This document shows positions 9,446 through 17,903 of a stretch of 64,000 nucleotides of DNA, one piece after another. The DNA lies in the NCBI RefSeq assembly GCF_001425945.1, contig NZ_LMEB01000006.1:1-64000 (forward strand). The letters run 5' to 3'. Source of the DNA: Brevundimonas sp. Root1279 (lineage in GTDB: Bacteria; Pseudomonadota; Alphaproteobacteria; Caulobacterales; Caulobacteraceae). Position 1 is the stretch's first letter. Every line of letters begins with the position of its first letter. Under the pieces are notes generated by a model that was not told the DNA's origin, did not search any database, and was given only the letters and a program-made list of their open reading frames with translations. The position numbers were made by a program, and so were the translations under genes.

Positions 9446-9810
9446 TGCGCGTGCGGCGGCGCCCCGTTTGGCTTTGGGTCGCCGCCGCCTTCGTCTGCAT
9501 TACCGGCTTGATCACCGGCCCTGCCCTCTATGCTGCAGTCGAGTTCGTCTGGCTCGCGCTTCAGCCGAGGACCTTTTCGTCAGGGTTGGAGGTTGTCGTG
9601 GTCATCGGCCTCATCGGCCTCGCGTGGCTGATTGGGGTCATCCTGGTCGGCAAGCGCCTCCACGGCGTTGCTGGACGCCTCTTTGTCCTCGTGTCGATCA
9701 TCGTGGCCGCCGGTTCGGTCGTTTTTGAACGGCTTCAGCCACCGACCGGGACCACCACCGTCACCATGAGCGCCGACCAGGCCGCTGTTTGGAGCACTCT
9801 TTCACAATGA
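9445..9810 (+). CDS. small membrane protein between gap and pgk
   Basis: A 121-residue protein of unknown function. It begins [16 protein letters not shown] and has three predicted membrane segments, at about 8-32, 50-73 and 80-97, with a short polar C-terminus ending WSTLSQ. Its ATG overlaps the gap stop by one base (TGATG) and its stop overlaps the pgk ATG by four (ATGA). All three genes are therefore translationally coupled, and the protein must be made with the glycolytic enzymes. I recognise no family. Base composition is slightly less GC-rich than its neighbours. A membrane tether or a late insertion into the operon are both possible. Confidence 0.75.
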
Positions 9811-11015
9811 CCTTCCGCACTCTCGACGACGCCCCCAAGACCTTTGGCGACCTCGCCGGCAAGACCGCCCTGGTCCGCGTGGACTTCAACGTGCCGATGG
9901 AGGGGGGACAGGTCACCGACGACACCCGCCTGCGCGTCGCCCTGCCGACGATCGAGAAGCTGCGCGACGCCGGGGCCAAGGTCGCCCTTCTGGCCCACTT
10001 CGATCGGCCCAAGGGCCAGCGCGTGCCGTCGATGAGCCTGAAGCCGGTCGTGGATGACCTGGAGCGCCTGCTCGGCGCCCCGGTGCGGTTCGCCGACGAC
10101 TGCGTAGGCGCCGAGGCCAAGGCGGTTCTGGCCGACCTCGACGCCGGTGGCGTGGCCCTGCTGGAGAACGTCCGCTTCCACGCCGGCGAGGAGAAGAACG
10201 ACCCCGAGTTCGCCGCCCGGCTGGCCGAACTGGGCGACCTCTACGTCAACGACGCCTTCTCCGCCGCCCACCGCGCCCACGCCTCGACCGAGGGACTGGC
10301 CCGGCTGCTGCCCGCCTACGCGGGCGAGTCGATGCGCCGCGAACTCGACGCGCTCGACGCCGCCCTGGGCAATCCGAAAAAGCCGGTGCTCGGCATCGTC
10401 GGCGGGGCCAAGGTCTCGACCAAGCTGGATCTGCTGCAGAACCTGGTCAGCAAGCTCGACCGGCTGGCCATCGGAGGCGGCATGGCCAACACCTTCCTGT
10501 TCGCGCAAGGGGTCGACATCGGCGGCTCCCTGGCCGAGCGCGACATGGCTGACACCGCCCGCGAGATCATCGCCAAGGCCGAGGCCGCGGGCTGCGAACT
10601 GCTGCTGCCGATCGACGTGGTGGTGGCCACCGAGGTCAAGCCGGGCGCCGAGACCCGCACCGTCCTGGCCCGCGAAGAAATCGGCGACGACGAGAAGATT
10701 CTCGATGCCGGCCCGCTCACCGTCGAGAAGCTCGTCAAGGCCATGGCCCTGTCGCGCACCCTGATCTGGAACGGGCCGCTGGGCGTGTTCGAGGTGCCGC
10801 CGTTCGACGCCGCCACCGTCCGCGCCGCCCACGCCGCGGCCGAACTGGCCAAGTCGGGCGCCCTGATCGCCGTGGCCGGCGGCGGCGACACCGTGGCGGC
10901 GATGAACCACGCCGGCGTCGCCCGGGACATGACCTTCGTCTCGACCGCGGGCGGCGCCTTCCTCGAGTGGATGGAGGGCAAGCCCCTGCCGGGCGTTGAA
11001 GCGCTACGGGCCTGA
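9807..11015 (+). CDS. pgk: phosphoglycerate kinase
   Basis: A 402-residue enzyme converting 1,3-bisphosphoglycerate and ADP to 3-phosphoglycerate and ATP. Diagnostic segments are [43 protein letters not shown], the hinge [22 protein letters not shown], and the C-terminal [14 protein letters not shown] and [15 protein letters not shown]. The ATG at 9807 overlaps the stop of the small membrane protein gene and aligns with the usual start. An upstream in-frame TTG is less likely. The length is normal and no key residue is missing. Confidence 0.98.
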   Translation: MTFRTLDDAPKTFGDLAGKTALVRVDFNVPMEGGQVTDDTRLRVALPTIEKLRDAGAKVALLAHFDRPKGQRVPSMSLKPVVDDLERLLGAPVRFADDCVGAEAKAVLADLDAGGVALLENVRFHAGEEKNDPEFAARLAELGDLYVNDAFSAAHRAHASTEGLARLLPAYAGESMRRELDALDAALGNPKKPVLGIVGGAKVSTKLDLLQNLVSKLDRLAIGGGMANTFLFAQGVDIGGSLAERDMADTAREIIAKAEAAGCELLLPIDVVVATEVKPGAETRTVLAREEIGDDEKILDAGPLTVEKLVKAMALSRTLIWNGPLGVFEVPPFDAATVRAAHAAAELAKSGALIAVAGGGDTVAAMNHAGVARDMTFVSTAGGAFLEWMEGKPLPGVEALRA

Positions 11016-11081
11016 TTTCGCTCGTTAAGACTCCGGTGTCGGGTCGGCGTCTAAGGTCGCCCGGCAACCGGAGTGTCCGCC

Positions 11082-11636
11082 ATGAAGGGCGTTGTTTTCA
11101 ACCTTCTCGAAGAAGCCGTCACCCGGTCGTTCGGCCCTGACACCTGGGATGTGCTCCTGGACGCCTCGGGCGTCTCCGGGGCCTACACCTCGCTCGGCAA
11201 CTACCCGGACAGCGAGATCGAGGCCTTGGTCACCGCCGCTGGACAGGCGCTGTCGCTCGATCGCGACGCGGTCCTGCGCTGGTTCGGGATCAACGCCATG
11301 CCGGTGCTGGCAGAGCTCTATCCCGCCTTCTTCACCAGCGCGGCCGACGCCCGCAGCTTCGTCGAGGGGGTGAACACCATCATCCACGCCGAGGTGCGCA
11401 AGCTCTATCCGGGCGCGGAATGCCCTCACTTCCGCATGCACGACGCCGGCGGCGACCTGGTGATGGACTACATCTCCAGCCGCAACATGTGCGCCCTGGC
11501 CCAGGGTTTCGTCGAAGGCGCCGCGGCCTGGTACGGCCAGCCGGTCGACTTCCAGCACACCGCCTGCACCACGCACGGCGACGCGCACTGCACCTTCAAG
11601 CTGGCATGGCCGCTCGCCGAAGCAGTCGCTGCGTGA
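11082..11636 (+). CDS. H-NOX haem nitric oxide sensor with zinc/thiol site
   Basis: A 184-residue H-NOX domain protein. With the ATG at 11082 (MKGVVFNLLE) the haem-ligating His is residue 102 (NTIIHAEVRKLYP), matching the family numbering, which favours this start over the GTG at 11073. The haem-propionate motif YxSxR is Tyr130-Ser132-Arg134. The position equivalent to the O2-stabilising distal Tyr is not Tyr, so the protein should be NO-selective. Cys137, His159, Cys162 and Cys170 match the zinc site reported in some H-NOX proteins, which can add redox sensing. Its stop overlaps the GTG of a hybrid kinase, the expected signalling partner. Confidence 0.93.
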   Translation: MKGVVFNLLEEAVTRSFGPDTWDVLLDASGVSGAYTSLGNYPDSEIEALVTAAGQALSLDRDAVLRWFGINAMPVLAELYPAFFTSAADARSFVEGVNTIIHAEVRKLYPGAECPHFRMHDAGGDLVMDYISSRNMCALAQGFVEGAAAWYGQPVDFQHTACTTHGDAHCTFKLAWPLAEAVAA

Positions 11637-13486
11637 TCCTACCCGCACCCGAACTTGACCCGACTGATCAGCTTGCCCGCCTGGAACGCCGACTGACGCG
11701 CGAGCGCACGGCACGTTTCGCGGCCGAAGCGATCGCCGAACAGGGAATGCGCGACCTGTACCGGCAGCAGCAGCGGCTCGGCCTGGTCGAGACCATCGCC
11801 ACCGCCTCCAACCTCAGCGACACGCCCGAGGCCGCCTTCGGCATGGCGCTGGACGCCATCTGCGACTTCACCGGCTGGTCTTCGGGCCACGTCTACATGT
11901 TTGCCGACGACGCCCCGGACGGCGACCTGGTCTGGTCGGGCGTCTGGCGCGGCGAAGACCAGTTCGCGGCGTTCCGTGAGGCCTCGGCCCGCATGTCGTT
12001 CGCCCGCGGCGTCGGCCTGCCCGGCCGCGTCTGGGAATCGGGCCGCGCCTGCTGGGTCGAGGACATCGAGCGCGACCTCAACTTCCCGCGTGTCCGCGTC
12101 GCCCTCGACAGCGGCCTGCGAGCCGCCTTCGCCTTCCCCGCCCTCATCGGCGAGGAGGTCGGCGCCGTCCTGGAGTTCTTCCTGCACCACCCCGCTCCGC
12201 CGGACGAGGAACTGTTGCGCACCCTCGACCAGATCGGGGGCCAGCTCGGCCGGGTGGTGGAGCGCTACCGGAACGCTCGCCGGGCCGCGGTCGACCACGA
12301 GCGCCTGGAAGCCCTCTATGCCGAAGCCCAGACCCAGCGCGTCGCCGCCGAGCAGGCCAGCCGCGCCAAGTCCGCATTCCTCGCCGTCACCAGCCACGAG
12401 GTCCGCACGCCGCTCAACGCCGTGCTCGGCCTGGCCGAGGCCCTGCGCCGCGAACCCCTGACGCCGGCCCAGCACGAACTCAACGACGGCGTCCTCGCCT
12501 CTGGGGCTATGCTGTTGCGCCTGCTTAACGCCGTGCTGGACATGTCCCGCATCGAGGCCGACCAGGCGACGGCTCAGATCGAAGCCTTCGACCTCGAGGC
12601 CAAGCTGCGCAGCATCACTTCGATCTGGACGCCGCGCGCGGCCGAGACCGGCGTCACCCTCGCCTTCCGCCTCGAAGGCGCCAATGGCCCGACCGCGATC
12701 CGTTCCGATGTCGGAAGGCTGGAGCAGACTCTGGTCAACCTGATCTCGAATGGGATCAAATTCACGCCTTCTGGCGGCCGGGTCTGCGTACGCGCCGTGT
12801 TATCGGAAGAGCGCCTGCGCCTCGAGGTTCTCGACGACGGGCCCGGCGTGCCGGACGACGCGCGCGAGCGTATCTTCAAGCCCTTCGAACAGACCGAGAT
12901 CGGCCGCGACGCCGGAGGCGCCGGCCTGGGTCTGGCCATCTGCTCGGGCAACATCCGTTTGCTGGGCGGTGACATCGGCGTGGACTGCGACCCGTCCGAC
13001 CGCAACCGGTTCTGGCTGGAGTGTCCGGTGGAGGTCGTTGCTCACGAGACGCCGGAGGACGCCTTGGAAGCGACCGGCCGCGAGACCGTTGGCCTGCGCG
13101 TCCTGGCGGCTGAAGACAACCCCGCCAACCGCCGAGTGCTCCAGGTCCTGCTCGCCCCCGCCGGCGTCGAGATGCGATTCGCCGAGGATGGCGTGGAGGC
13201 GGTCGAGGCCGCCCTGTCCCAACCCTTCGACCTGGTGCTCATGGACGCTAATATGCCGCGCATGGATGGCGTCGAAGCGCTGCGGCGGATCCGCGCCAGC
13301 GGCGGCGCCGTCGCGGCCACGCCGGTCTTCATGCTGACCGCCAACGCCTTCGCCGAGGACGTCGAGCGCTACCTCGCGGCCGGCGCCGACGGGGTGCTCA
13401 CCAAGCCGATCCAACTCCCCGAACTGTTCGCCGTCCTGGCCGACTGCGGCGATCGCGCCACGGCCGCGCAAAGAGACGCAGCCTGA
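11633..13486 (+). CDS. H-NOX-associated hybrid histidine kinase (GAF-HisKA-HATPase-REC)
   Basis: A 617-residue soluble kinase from GTG 11633, overlapping the H-NOX stop (GTGA). Order: an N-terminal coiled coil (QLARLERRLTRERTARF), a GAF domain at about 60-205, a linker coiled coil, HisKA with His255 in VTSHEVRTPLNAVLG, HATPase_c with NLISNGIKF, DDGPG and GGAGLGLAI, and a C-terminal receiver with Asp538 in VLMDANMPRMDG. No membrane segment is seen. H-NOX proteins typically control the autophosphorylation of such kinases in response to NO. The final phosphoacceptor (an HPt or response regulator) is not encoded next to it. The gene lies between pgk and the aldolase. Confidence 0.93.
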   Translation: MILPAPELDPTDQLARLERRLTRERTARFAAEAIAEQGMRDLYRQQQRLGLVETIATASNLSDTPEAAFGMALDAICDFTGWSSGHVYMFADDAPDGDLVWSGVWRGEDQFAAFREASARMSFARGVGLPGRVWESGRACWVEDIERDLNFPRVRVALDSGLRAAFAFPALIGEEVGAVLEFFLHHPAPPDEELLRTLDQIGGQLGRVVERYRNARRAAVDHERLEALYAEAQTQRVAAEQASRAKSAFLAVTSHEVRTPLNAVLGLAEALRREPLTPAQHELNDGVLASGAMLLRLLNAVLDMSRIEADQATAQIEAFDLEAKLRSITSIWTPRAAETGVTLAFRLEGANGPTAIRSDVGRLEQTLVNLISNGIKFTPSGGRVCVRAVLSEERLRLEVLDDGPGVPDDARERIFKPFEQTEIGRDAGGAGLGLAICSGNIRLLGGDIGVDCDPSDRNRFWLECPVEVVAHETPEDALEATGRETVGLRVLAAEDNPANRRVLQVLLAPAGVEMRFAEDGVEAVEAALSQPFDLVLMDANMPRMDGVEALRRIRASGGAVAATPVFMLTANAFAEDVERYLAAGADGVLTKPIQLPELFAVLADCGDRATAAQRDAA

Positions 13487-13497
13487 CCACCGTTCGG

Positions 13498-13506
13498 CTG
13501 TAACAA
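13498..13506. promoter_or_regulatory. CTGTAACAA motif upstream of aldolase gene
   Basis: CTGTAACAA is the exact reverse complement of TTGTTACAG found upstream of gap (8353-8361). It starts 72 bp before the aldolase ATG, a usual distance for an operator or -35 region. A nine-base match alone is weak evidence. Confidence 0.3.
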
Positions 13507-13569
13507 TGCGTGACTTCGAGGGCGACGGGGACTAAAGCGACCGCCAACAATCAAGCTCAGGAGGAACCC

Positions 13570-14595
13570 ATGGATCTGTCGGCTCTCAACGCGGTGGCCA
13601 ATGCGATGGTCACGCCCGGCAAGGGCATCCTCGCGGCTGACGAATCCACGGGCACGATCAAGAAGCGCTTCGACGCGATCGGCGTCGAGAACACCGAGAC
13701 CAACCGCCGCGACTACCGCGAGCTCATGTTCCGCGCCGAGCAGACCATGCGCGAGCACATCTCCGGCGTGATCCTGTTTGAGGAAACCCTCTACCAGGAC
13801 GCCGCCGACGGCACGCCGCTGGTCGAACTGATCAAGGCCTCAGGCTCGATCCCGGGCATCAAGGTCGACAAGGGCGCCTCCAAGATGGCCGGCTTCCCGG
13901 GCGAGACCGTAACCAAGGGCCTGGACGGCCTGTCCAAGCGCCTGCGCGCCCACTACGAGCGCGGCGCCCGCTTCGCCAAATGGCGCGGCGTCATCGACAT
14001 CGCCGACGGCATACCGACGTGGGGCTGCATCAAGTCCAACGCCCACGCCCTGGCCCGCTACGCCCGCATCTGCCAGCAGGAGCAGATCGTGCCGATCGTC
14101 GAGCCGGAAGTCCTGATGGACGGCTCGCACGACATCGCCCGCTGCGACGAGGTCACCCGCTCGGTCCTTCAGGCCGTCTTCGCCGAGCTTTATGAGCAAC
14201 GCGTGGCGCTCGAGGGCATCATCCTCAAGCCGAACATGGTCATCTCGGGCAAGGGCAGCGTCCGCCAGGCCCCGGCTCACGAAGTCGCCGAACGCACCAT
14301 CGCCGCGCTTAAAGCCACCGTTCCATCGGCCGTGCCGGGCATCGCCTATCTCTCCGGCGGCCAGACGGACGAGCAGGCGACGGCCCACCTCGACGCCATG
14401 AACCGCATCGGCGGCTTCCCGTGGAAGATGACCTTCTCCTACGGCCGCGCCCTGCAGGCCGCGCCGCAGCGCGCCTGGGCGGGCAAGGCCGATAATGTGG
14501 CCAAAGCCCAGGCCGCCTTCCACCACCGCGCCCGCATGAACGGCCTGGCCTCGCTCGGCCAGTGGGAGAAGAAGCTGGAGAAAAAGGCGGCCTGA
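13570..14595 (+). CDS. fda: class I fructose-bisphosphate aldolase
   Basis: A 341-residue Schiff-base aldolase interconverting fructose 1,6-bisphosphate with dihydroxyacetone phosphate and glyceraldehyde 3-phosphate. The N-terminal GKGILAADESTGTIKKRF, KWRGVIDI, VPIVEPEVLMDG, the Schiff-base Lys220 in GIILKPNMV, and YLSGGQ are hallmarks of the animal/plant-type class I family. A strong AGGAGG lies five bases before the ATG, which rules out the upstream in-frame extension. It completes the local gap-pgk-aldolase set but has its own leader, with a motif shared with gap. It is convergent with a lipoprotein gene 19 bp away. Confidence 0.97.
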   Translation: MDLSALNAVANAMVTPGKGILAADESTGTIKKRFDAIGVENTETNRRDYRELMFRAEQTMREHISGVILFEETLYQDAADGTPLVELIKASGSIPGIKVDKGASKMAGFPGETVTKGLDGLSKRLRAHYERGARFAKWRGVIDIADGIPTWGCIKSNAHALARYARICQQEQIVPIVEPEVLMDGSHDIARCDEVTRSVLQAVFAELYEQRVALEGIILKPNMVISGKGSVRQAPAHEVAERTIAALKATVPSAVPGIAYLSGGQTDEQATAHLDAMNRIGGFPWKMTFSYGRALQAAPQRAWAGKADNVAKAQAAFHHRARMNGLASLGQWEKKLEKKAA

Positions 14596-14614
14596 GCCGC
14601 CCTCTCTCCGAGGC

Positions 14615-15253
14615 TCACCAGGTCCCGTACTCATGGCGGAGGCGCCAGCGCACGTCGCGCAGTTCCTCCTCCGCGTCGTCGATCGCATCCTGGGCGCGAC
14701 GCCAGTCGCGCTCGGTGTCCGCCCGTTCGCGCCGGATCTCTTGGATGCGGTCGCGAATGCGCTCGCGCTGCTCCTCAGTCAGGCCTTCGGCGCGCGCCTC
14801 GGCCTGCTTGGCGGTGATCTTCTCGTCCAGCTCTTCCAACCGGTTGCCCAGGCTGTCGACTTGGCTGCGTGCATCGTTCACCGCCACTTCTGCGCGGTAC
14901 ACGATCTGCCCATCGCGATAGGCCGGCAGGAAGTCTTCCTCCAGGTCCGACGGGCAAATGCCTGCATAGGACGACCCCGTCCGCCCCGCCTCGAAGCCGC
15001 GATCCCGCGTGCAGTAGCTGACCACGCCCTGCGACCAGCCGCTGCGATAGGCCGCGTCGTCCGGCGCCACGCCATGCTTCATGCAGGCCTCGGCGTGCTC
15101 GCCCAGCCGGCTCATCGTCAGCCCTGAGGCGCCGTCGGCATAGCCCTGACCCGACCAATCGCCCGCCAGGCACTGTTCTTCGCTCATGGTCGCGCAGCTG
15201 CCCAGCGTCAGCACCGCGCCCGCCGCCGCGGCGGCGATGATCCAAGTCTTCAT
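14615..15253 (-). CDS. DUF2799-type lipoprotein with C-terminal coiled coil
   Basis: A 212-residue protein with a lipoprotein signal peptide (MKTWIIAAAAAGAVLTLGSC, lipobox LGSC). A DUF2799-like region carries repeated aromatic/Gly motifs (CLAGDWSGQGYADG, YRSGWSQGVVSYC, GFEAGRTGSSYAGIC). A long charged helix from about residue 118 (VNDARSQVDSLGNRLEELDEKI...) is predicted to form a coiled coil. The ATG at 15253 is preferred because GGGGA sits about 10 bases upstream; an ATG at 15262 is too close to it. It is probably anchored to the outer membrane. Function is unknown. Confidence 0.8.
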   Translation of the reverse strand: MKTWIIAAAAAGAVLTLGSCATMSEEQCLAGDWSGQGYADGASGLTMSRLGEHAEACMKHGVAPDDAAYRSGWSQGVVSYCTRDRGFEAGRTGSSYAGICPSDLEEDFLPAYRDGQIVYRAEVAVNDARSQVDSLGNRLEELDEKITAKQAEARAEGLTEEQRERIRDRIQEIRRERADTERDWRRAQDAIDDAEEELRDVRWRLRHEYGTW

Positions 15254-15291
15254 TTTTCGCATATCCCCGATACCGGTTCCAAGATGACTCA

Positions 15292-15311
15292 GCTTGGCCA
15301 TACAGCCAAGC
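15292..15311. other. 7 bp hairpin upstream of rluD-like gene
   Basis: GCTTGGC (15292-15298) and GCCAAGC (15305-15311) are perfect inverted repeats with a six-base loop. They lie between two divergent genes and upstream of a -10-like element, so an operator is possible. Confidence 0.3.
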
Positions 15312-15317
15312 CTGGGC

Positions 15318-15348
15318 TTGCCTGCGACGCCCGAGGCCGTGCTAGATC
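15318..15348 (+). promoter_or_regulatory. housekeeping-type promoter for rluD-like gene
   Basis: TTGCCTG at 15318 and GCTAGATC at 15341-15348 lie 35 bp before the GTG start. The second element matches the Caulobacter housekeeping -10 consensus GCTANAWC at every position; the -35 element matches TTGACG only partly and the spacer is longer than usual. It supports a start downstream of 15350. Confidence 0.5.
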
Positions 15349-15382
15349 GCTTCGCGCCCGCCTCCGGGCGGCGGAGCGCCCG

Positions 15383-16381
15383 GTGTCCGACGAGCCCCTG
15401 ATCGAAGACGAAGACGCCGAAGTGCTCGAGGCTCGACTCGACCAGGGCGGCGTCCGCCTCGACAAGGCCCTCGCCGACATCTTCCCGACCCTGTCACGCG
15501 CCCGCCTCCAGACCCTGCTGGCCGAAGGCGTCGTGACCCGCGACGGCGAACCCGTCTCCAGCGGCTCGGCCAAGGCCCAGCCGGGCCTCTACGCCGTCGC
15601 CCTCCCCCCGGTCGTCTCCGCCACGCCCCTGCCCGAGGCCATTCCCCTGACCGTCCTGTTCGAGGACGCCGACCTGATCGTGGTCGACAAGCCCGCCGGC
15701 ATGGCCGCGCACCCGGCGCCCGGCAGCGAGACCGGCACGCTCGTCAACGCTCTGCTGGCCCACTGCGGCGACAGCCTGTCGGGCATCGGCGGCGTCGCCC
15801 GCCCGGGCATCGTCCACCGGTTGGACAAGGACACCTCCGGCGTCATGGTCGCCGCCAAGTCCGACCGCGCCCACGCCGGCCTCTCGGCCCTGTTCGCCAC
15901 CCACGACATCGAGCGCACCTACCTCGCCCTGACCCGCGGCGCGCCTTCGCCGGTCAAGGGCCGGATCGAAACCCTGCTCGGGCGTTCGTCGTCAGATCGC
16001 AAGAAGATGGCAGTGCTGCGCTCGGGCGGACGGAACGCCATCACCGACTATGTCGTCCAGCAGGTCTACGGCATGCCCGCCAAGGCCGGGGCCGCCCCGC
16101 TGGCCGCCCGCGTCGCCTGCACCCTGCACACCGGTCGCACCCATCAGATCCGCGTCCACCTCGCGTCCAAGGGCGCGCCCATCCTCGGCGACCCGGTCTA
16201 CGGCTCCGGCAGCCCGGCCGCCCCGGTGCGCGCCGCCATCGCCGCCGCCGGCCTGACCCGCCAGGCCCTGCACGCAGCGGTCCTCGGCTTCGTCCACCCT
16301 GTCACCGGCGAGCCCCTGCGCTTCGAGACCGCGCCGCCCGCCGATATGCAGGCGCTTGAAAAAGGGTTGGCCGAGCTTTGA
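15383..16381 (+). CDS. rluD: RluA/RluD-family 23S rRNA pseudouridine synthase
   Basis: A 332-residue protein from GTG 15383. An N-terminal S4 RNA-binding domain (VRLDKALADIF...ARLQTLLAEGVV) is followed by the RluA catalytic domain with IVVDKPAGMAAHPAPG, the catalytic Asp in HRLDKDTSG, RTYLALTRG, and the C-terminal TGRTHQIRVHLA and GDPVYG. It isomerises uridines in large-subunit rRNA; RluD in E. coli modifies helix 69. Assignment to RluD rather than RluC or another paralogue is by overall architecture and is less certain. Upstream in-frame codons overlap the predicted promoter, so the later start is chosen. Confidence 0.9.
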   Translation: MSDEPLIEDEDAEVLEARLDQGGVRLDKALADIFPTLSRARLQTLLAEGVVTRDGEPVSSGSAKAQPGLYAVALPPVVSATPLPEAIPLTVLFEDADLIVVDKPAGMAAHPAPGSETGTLVNALLAHCGDSLSGIGGVARPGIVHRLDKDTSGVMVAAKSDRAHAGLSALFATHDIERTYLALTRGAPSPVKGRIETLLGRSSSDRKKMAVLRSGGRNAITDYVVQQVYGMPAKAGAAPLAARVACTLHTGRTHQIRVHLASKGAPILGDPVYGSGSPAAPVRAAIAAAGLTRQALHAAVLGFVHPVTGEPLRFETAPPADMQALEKGLAEL

Positions 16382-16428
16382 AACGACCGACCATCGCCGC
16401 AAGCCTGTGCTTCTACTGAGGACCGCCC

Positions 16429-16737
16429 ATGACCGACGCCGAAATCCGCGATAACTCCGAGGCCAAGCGCTACGAACTGCCGGTCGGCGCCGAGGTGGCC
16501 GTGGTCACCTATAACCTGTCGCCGGCCAATCTGATGATCACCGAAACCCTGGTGCCCCAGGCGCTCGAGGGCCAGGGCATCGCCAGCCGCCTGGCCAAAC
16601 ATGTCCTCGCCGACGCCCGCGAGCGCGGATTGCTGATCCTGCCGGTCTGCCCCTTCTTCGCCGCCTACCTGCAGAAACACCCGGAATGGACCGACGTCGT
16701 CCACCCGACCTACCGCCAGATTCTGGGCCTCGAATAG
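16429..16737 (+). CDS. GNAT-like N-acetyltransferase of the YjdJ/COG2388 type
   Basis: A compact 102-residue protein. The segment ITETLVPQALEGQGIASRLAKHVL holds the acetyl-CoA binding pattern (Q/G-x-x-G-x-A). The downstream RERGLLILPVCPFFAAYLQKHPEW is characteristic of this short family. The acceptor substrate is unknown. The gene sits 47 bp after the pseudouridine synthase gene and just upstream of the rpoH promoter, which starts six bases after its stop. Confidence 0.85.
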   Translation: MTDAEIRDNSEAKRYELPVGAEVAVVTYNLSPANLMITETLVPQALEGQGIASRLAKHVLADARERGLLILPVCPFFAAYLQKHPEWTDVVHPTYRQILGLE

Positions 16738-16742
16738 TCAGT

Positions 16743-16772
16743 CTTGAAAAAGGACGCACCTTGCGCTATATC
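16743..16772 (+). promoter_or_regulatory. rpoH promoter, sigma-32-like overlapping sigma-70-like
   Basis: CTTGAAA (16743-16749) and CTATAT (16766-16771) are separated by 17 bases between CTTGAA and CTATAT. This matches alphaproteobacterial heat-shock promoters. The same bases also read as TTGAAA-N17-TATATC, a fair housekeeping promoter. Autoregulated rpoH transcription is known in Caulobacter. It leaves a leader of about 165 nt. Confidence 0.55.
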
Positions 16773-16880
16773 ACCGGCTACCGGCGCCGTGGTTTCGGAG
16801 CAACGGTCACGCTTCGATGTGACGATCCGCCTCTGACAAAGGCAGAAACCCGATCCTATCTCGTCGGTTGAGGGGTGAGA

Positions 16881-16906
16881 CGTCGGCGCACATCCGGTGG
16901 CCGACG
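16881..16906 (+). other. 7 bp hairpin in rpoH leader
   Basis: CGTCGGC (16881-16887) and GCCGACG (16900-16906) pair perfectly around a 12-base loop. The hairpin ends 39 bases before the rpoH ATG. It does not cover the Shine-Dalgarno GGAGGG, so a simple RNA thermometer is not shown. Confidence 0.35.
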
Positions 16907-16945
16907 CCGCAGAGCCCGCTCGGTGTTTACGGTCGGAGGGACCAA

Positions 16946-17833
16946 ATGGCTGTTGCTAGATCACTCGCGGTGATGTCGCCTGAACAGGGACTGTCGCGAT
17001 ACCTGACGGAAATCCGCAAGTTTCCGATGCTGGCGAAGGACGAGGAGTTCATGCTCGCCAAGCGCTGGACCGAGCACCAGGACCCCGAAGCCGCCCACCG
17101 CCTCGTCACCTCTCACCTTCGCCTCGTGGCCAAGATCGCCATGGGTTATCGCGGCTACGGCCTGCCGATCGGCGAAGTGATCTCCGAGGGCAACGTCGGC
17201 CTGATGCAGGCGGTCAAGAAATTCGACCCGGACAAGGGCTTCCGCCTGGCCACCTACGCCATGTGGTGGATCCGCGCCTCGATCCAGGAATACATCCTGC
17301 GCAGCTGGTCGCTCGTGAAGATGGGCACCACCGCCGCGCAGAAGAAGCTGTTCTTCAACCTGCGCAAGGCCAAGAGCCAGATCTCGGCCTTCGAGGAAGG
17401 CGACCTGCACCCGGAACACCTGTCGGCCATCGCCACCAAGCTGGGCGTGTCCGAGCAGGAGGTCACGGACATGAACCGCCGTCTCGGCGGCGACGCCTCC
17501 CTGAACGCGCCGCTGCGCGCCGACGGCGAGAGCGAATGGCAGGACTGGCTGGCGGACGACACCGCCGTCTCGCAGGAGACCCAGCTTGCTGAGGACGAGG
17601 AGAAGTCGATCCGTCGCAGCCTCCTCGAGGAAGCCATGCAGGAGCTGACCGAGCGCGAGAAGCACATTCTCACCGAACGTCGCCTCAAGGACGATCCGGT
17701 CACCCTGGAGGAGCTCGCCGGCCAGTACGGCGTGTCCCGCGAACGCGTGCGCCAGATCGAGGTCCGCGCCTTCGAGAAACTTCAGAAGGCCATGCGCGCC
17801 GCCGCCGAAGAGCGGAACCTGGTCGACGCCTGA
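16946..17833 (+). CDS. rpoH: heat-shock sigma factor RpoH (sigma-32)
   Basis: A 295-residue sigma factor. Region 2 includes TSHLRLVAKIAMGYRGYGLPIGEVISEGNVGLMQAVKKFD and TYAMWWIRASIQEYILRSW. The RpoH-specific box QKKLFFNLRKAKSQI is present. Region 4.2 ends in GVSRERVRQIEVRAFEKL. GGAGGG lies six bases before the ATG at 16946; the upstream in-frame extension lacks sigma-factor similarity. It directs RNA polymerase to chaperone and protease promoters. A CTTGAA-N17-CTATAT promoter upstream suggests autoregulation, and an intrinsic terminator follows at 17880. Confidence 0.98.
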   Translation: MAVARSLAVMSPEQGLSRYLTEIRKFPMLAKDEEFMLAKRWTEHQDPEAAHRLVTSHLRLVAKIAMGYRGYGLPIGEVISEGNVGLMQAVKKFDPDKGFRLATYAMWWIRASIQEYILRSWSLVKMGTTAAQKKLFFNLRKAKSQISAFEEGDLHPEHLSAIATKLGVSEQEVTDMNRRLGGDASLNAPLRADGESEWQDWLADDTAVSQETQLAEDEEKSIRRSLLEEAMQELTEREKHILTERRLKDDPVTLEELAGQYGVSRERVRQIEVRAFEKLQKAMRAAAEERNLVDA

Positions 17834-17879
17834 CCGCGCTCGTCGCCGCGCGGCGAGCGTTAGCGGAACAAGATGATTC

Positions 17880-17903
17880 AGGCGGGCGTCAGCCCGCCTT
17901 TTT
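17880..17903 (+). terminator. intrinsic terminator of rpoH
   Basis: AGGCGGGC (17880-17887), loop GTCA, GCCCGCCT (17892-17899), then T residues to 17903. The 8 bp stem plus U-run is a classical Rho-independent terminator 46 bp after the rpoH stop. It overlaps the last codons and stop of the convergent receiver gene. Confidence 0.85.

Noticed and set aside
11073..11081. GTG start three codons upstream for the H-NOX protein
   Set aside because: The ATG at 11082 gives the family-typical MKGVVFN start and places the haem His at residue 102.
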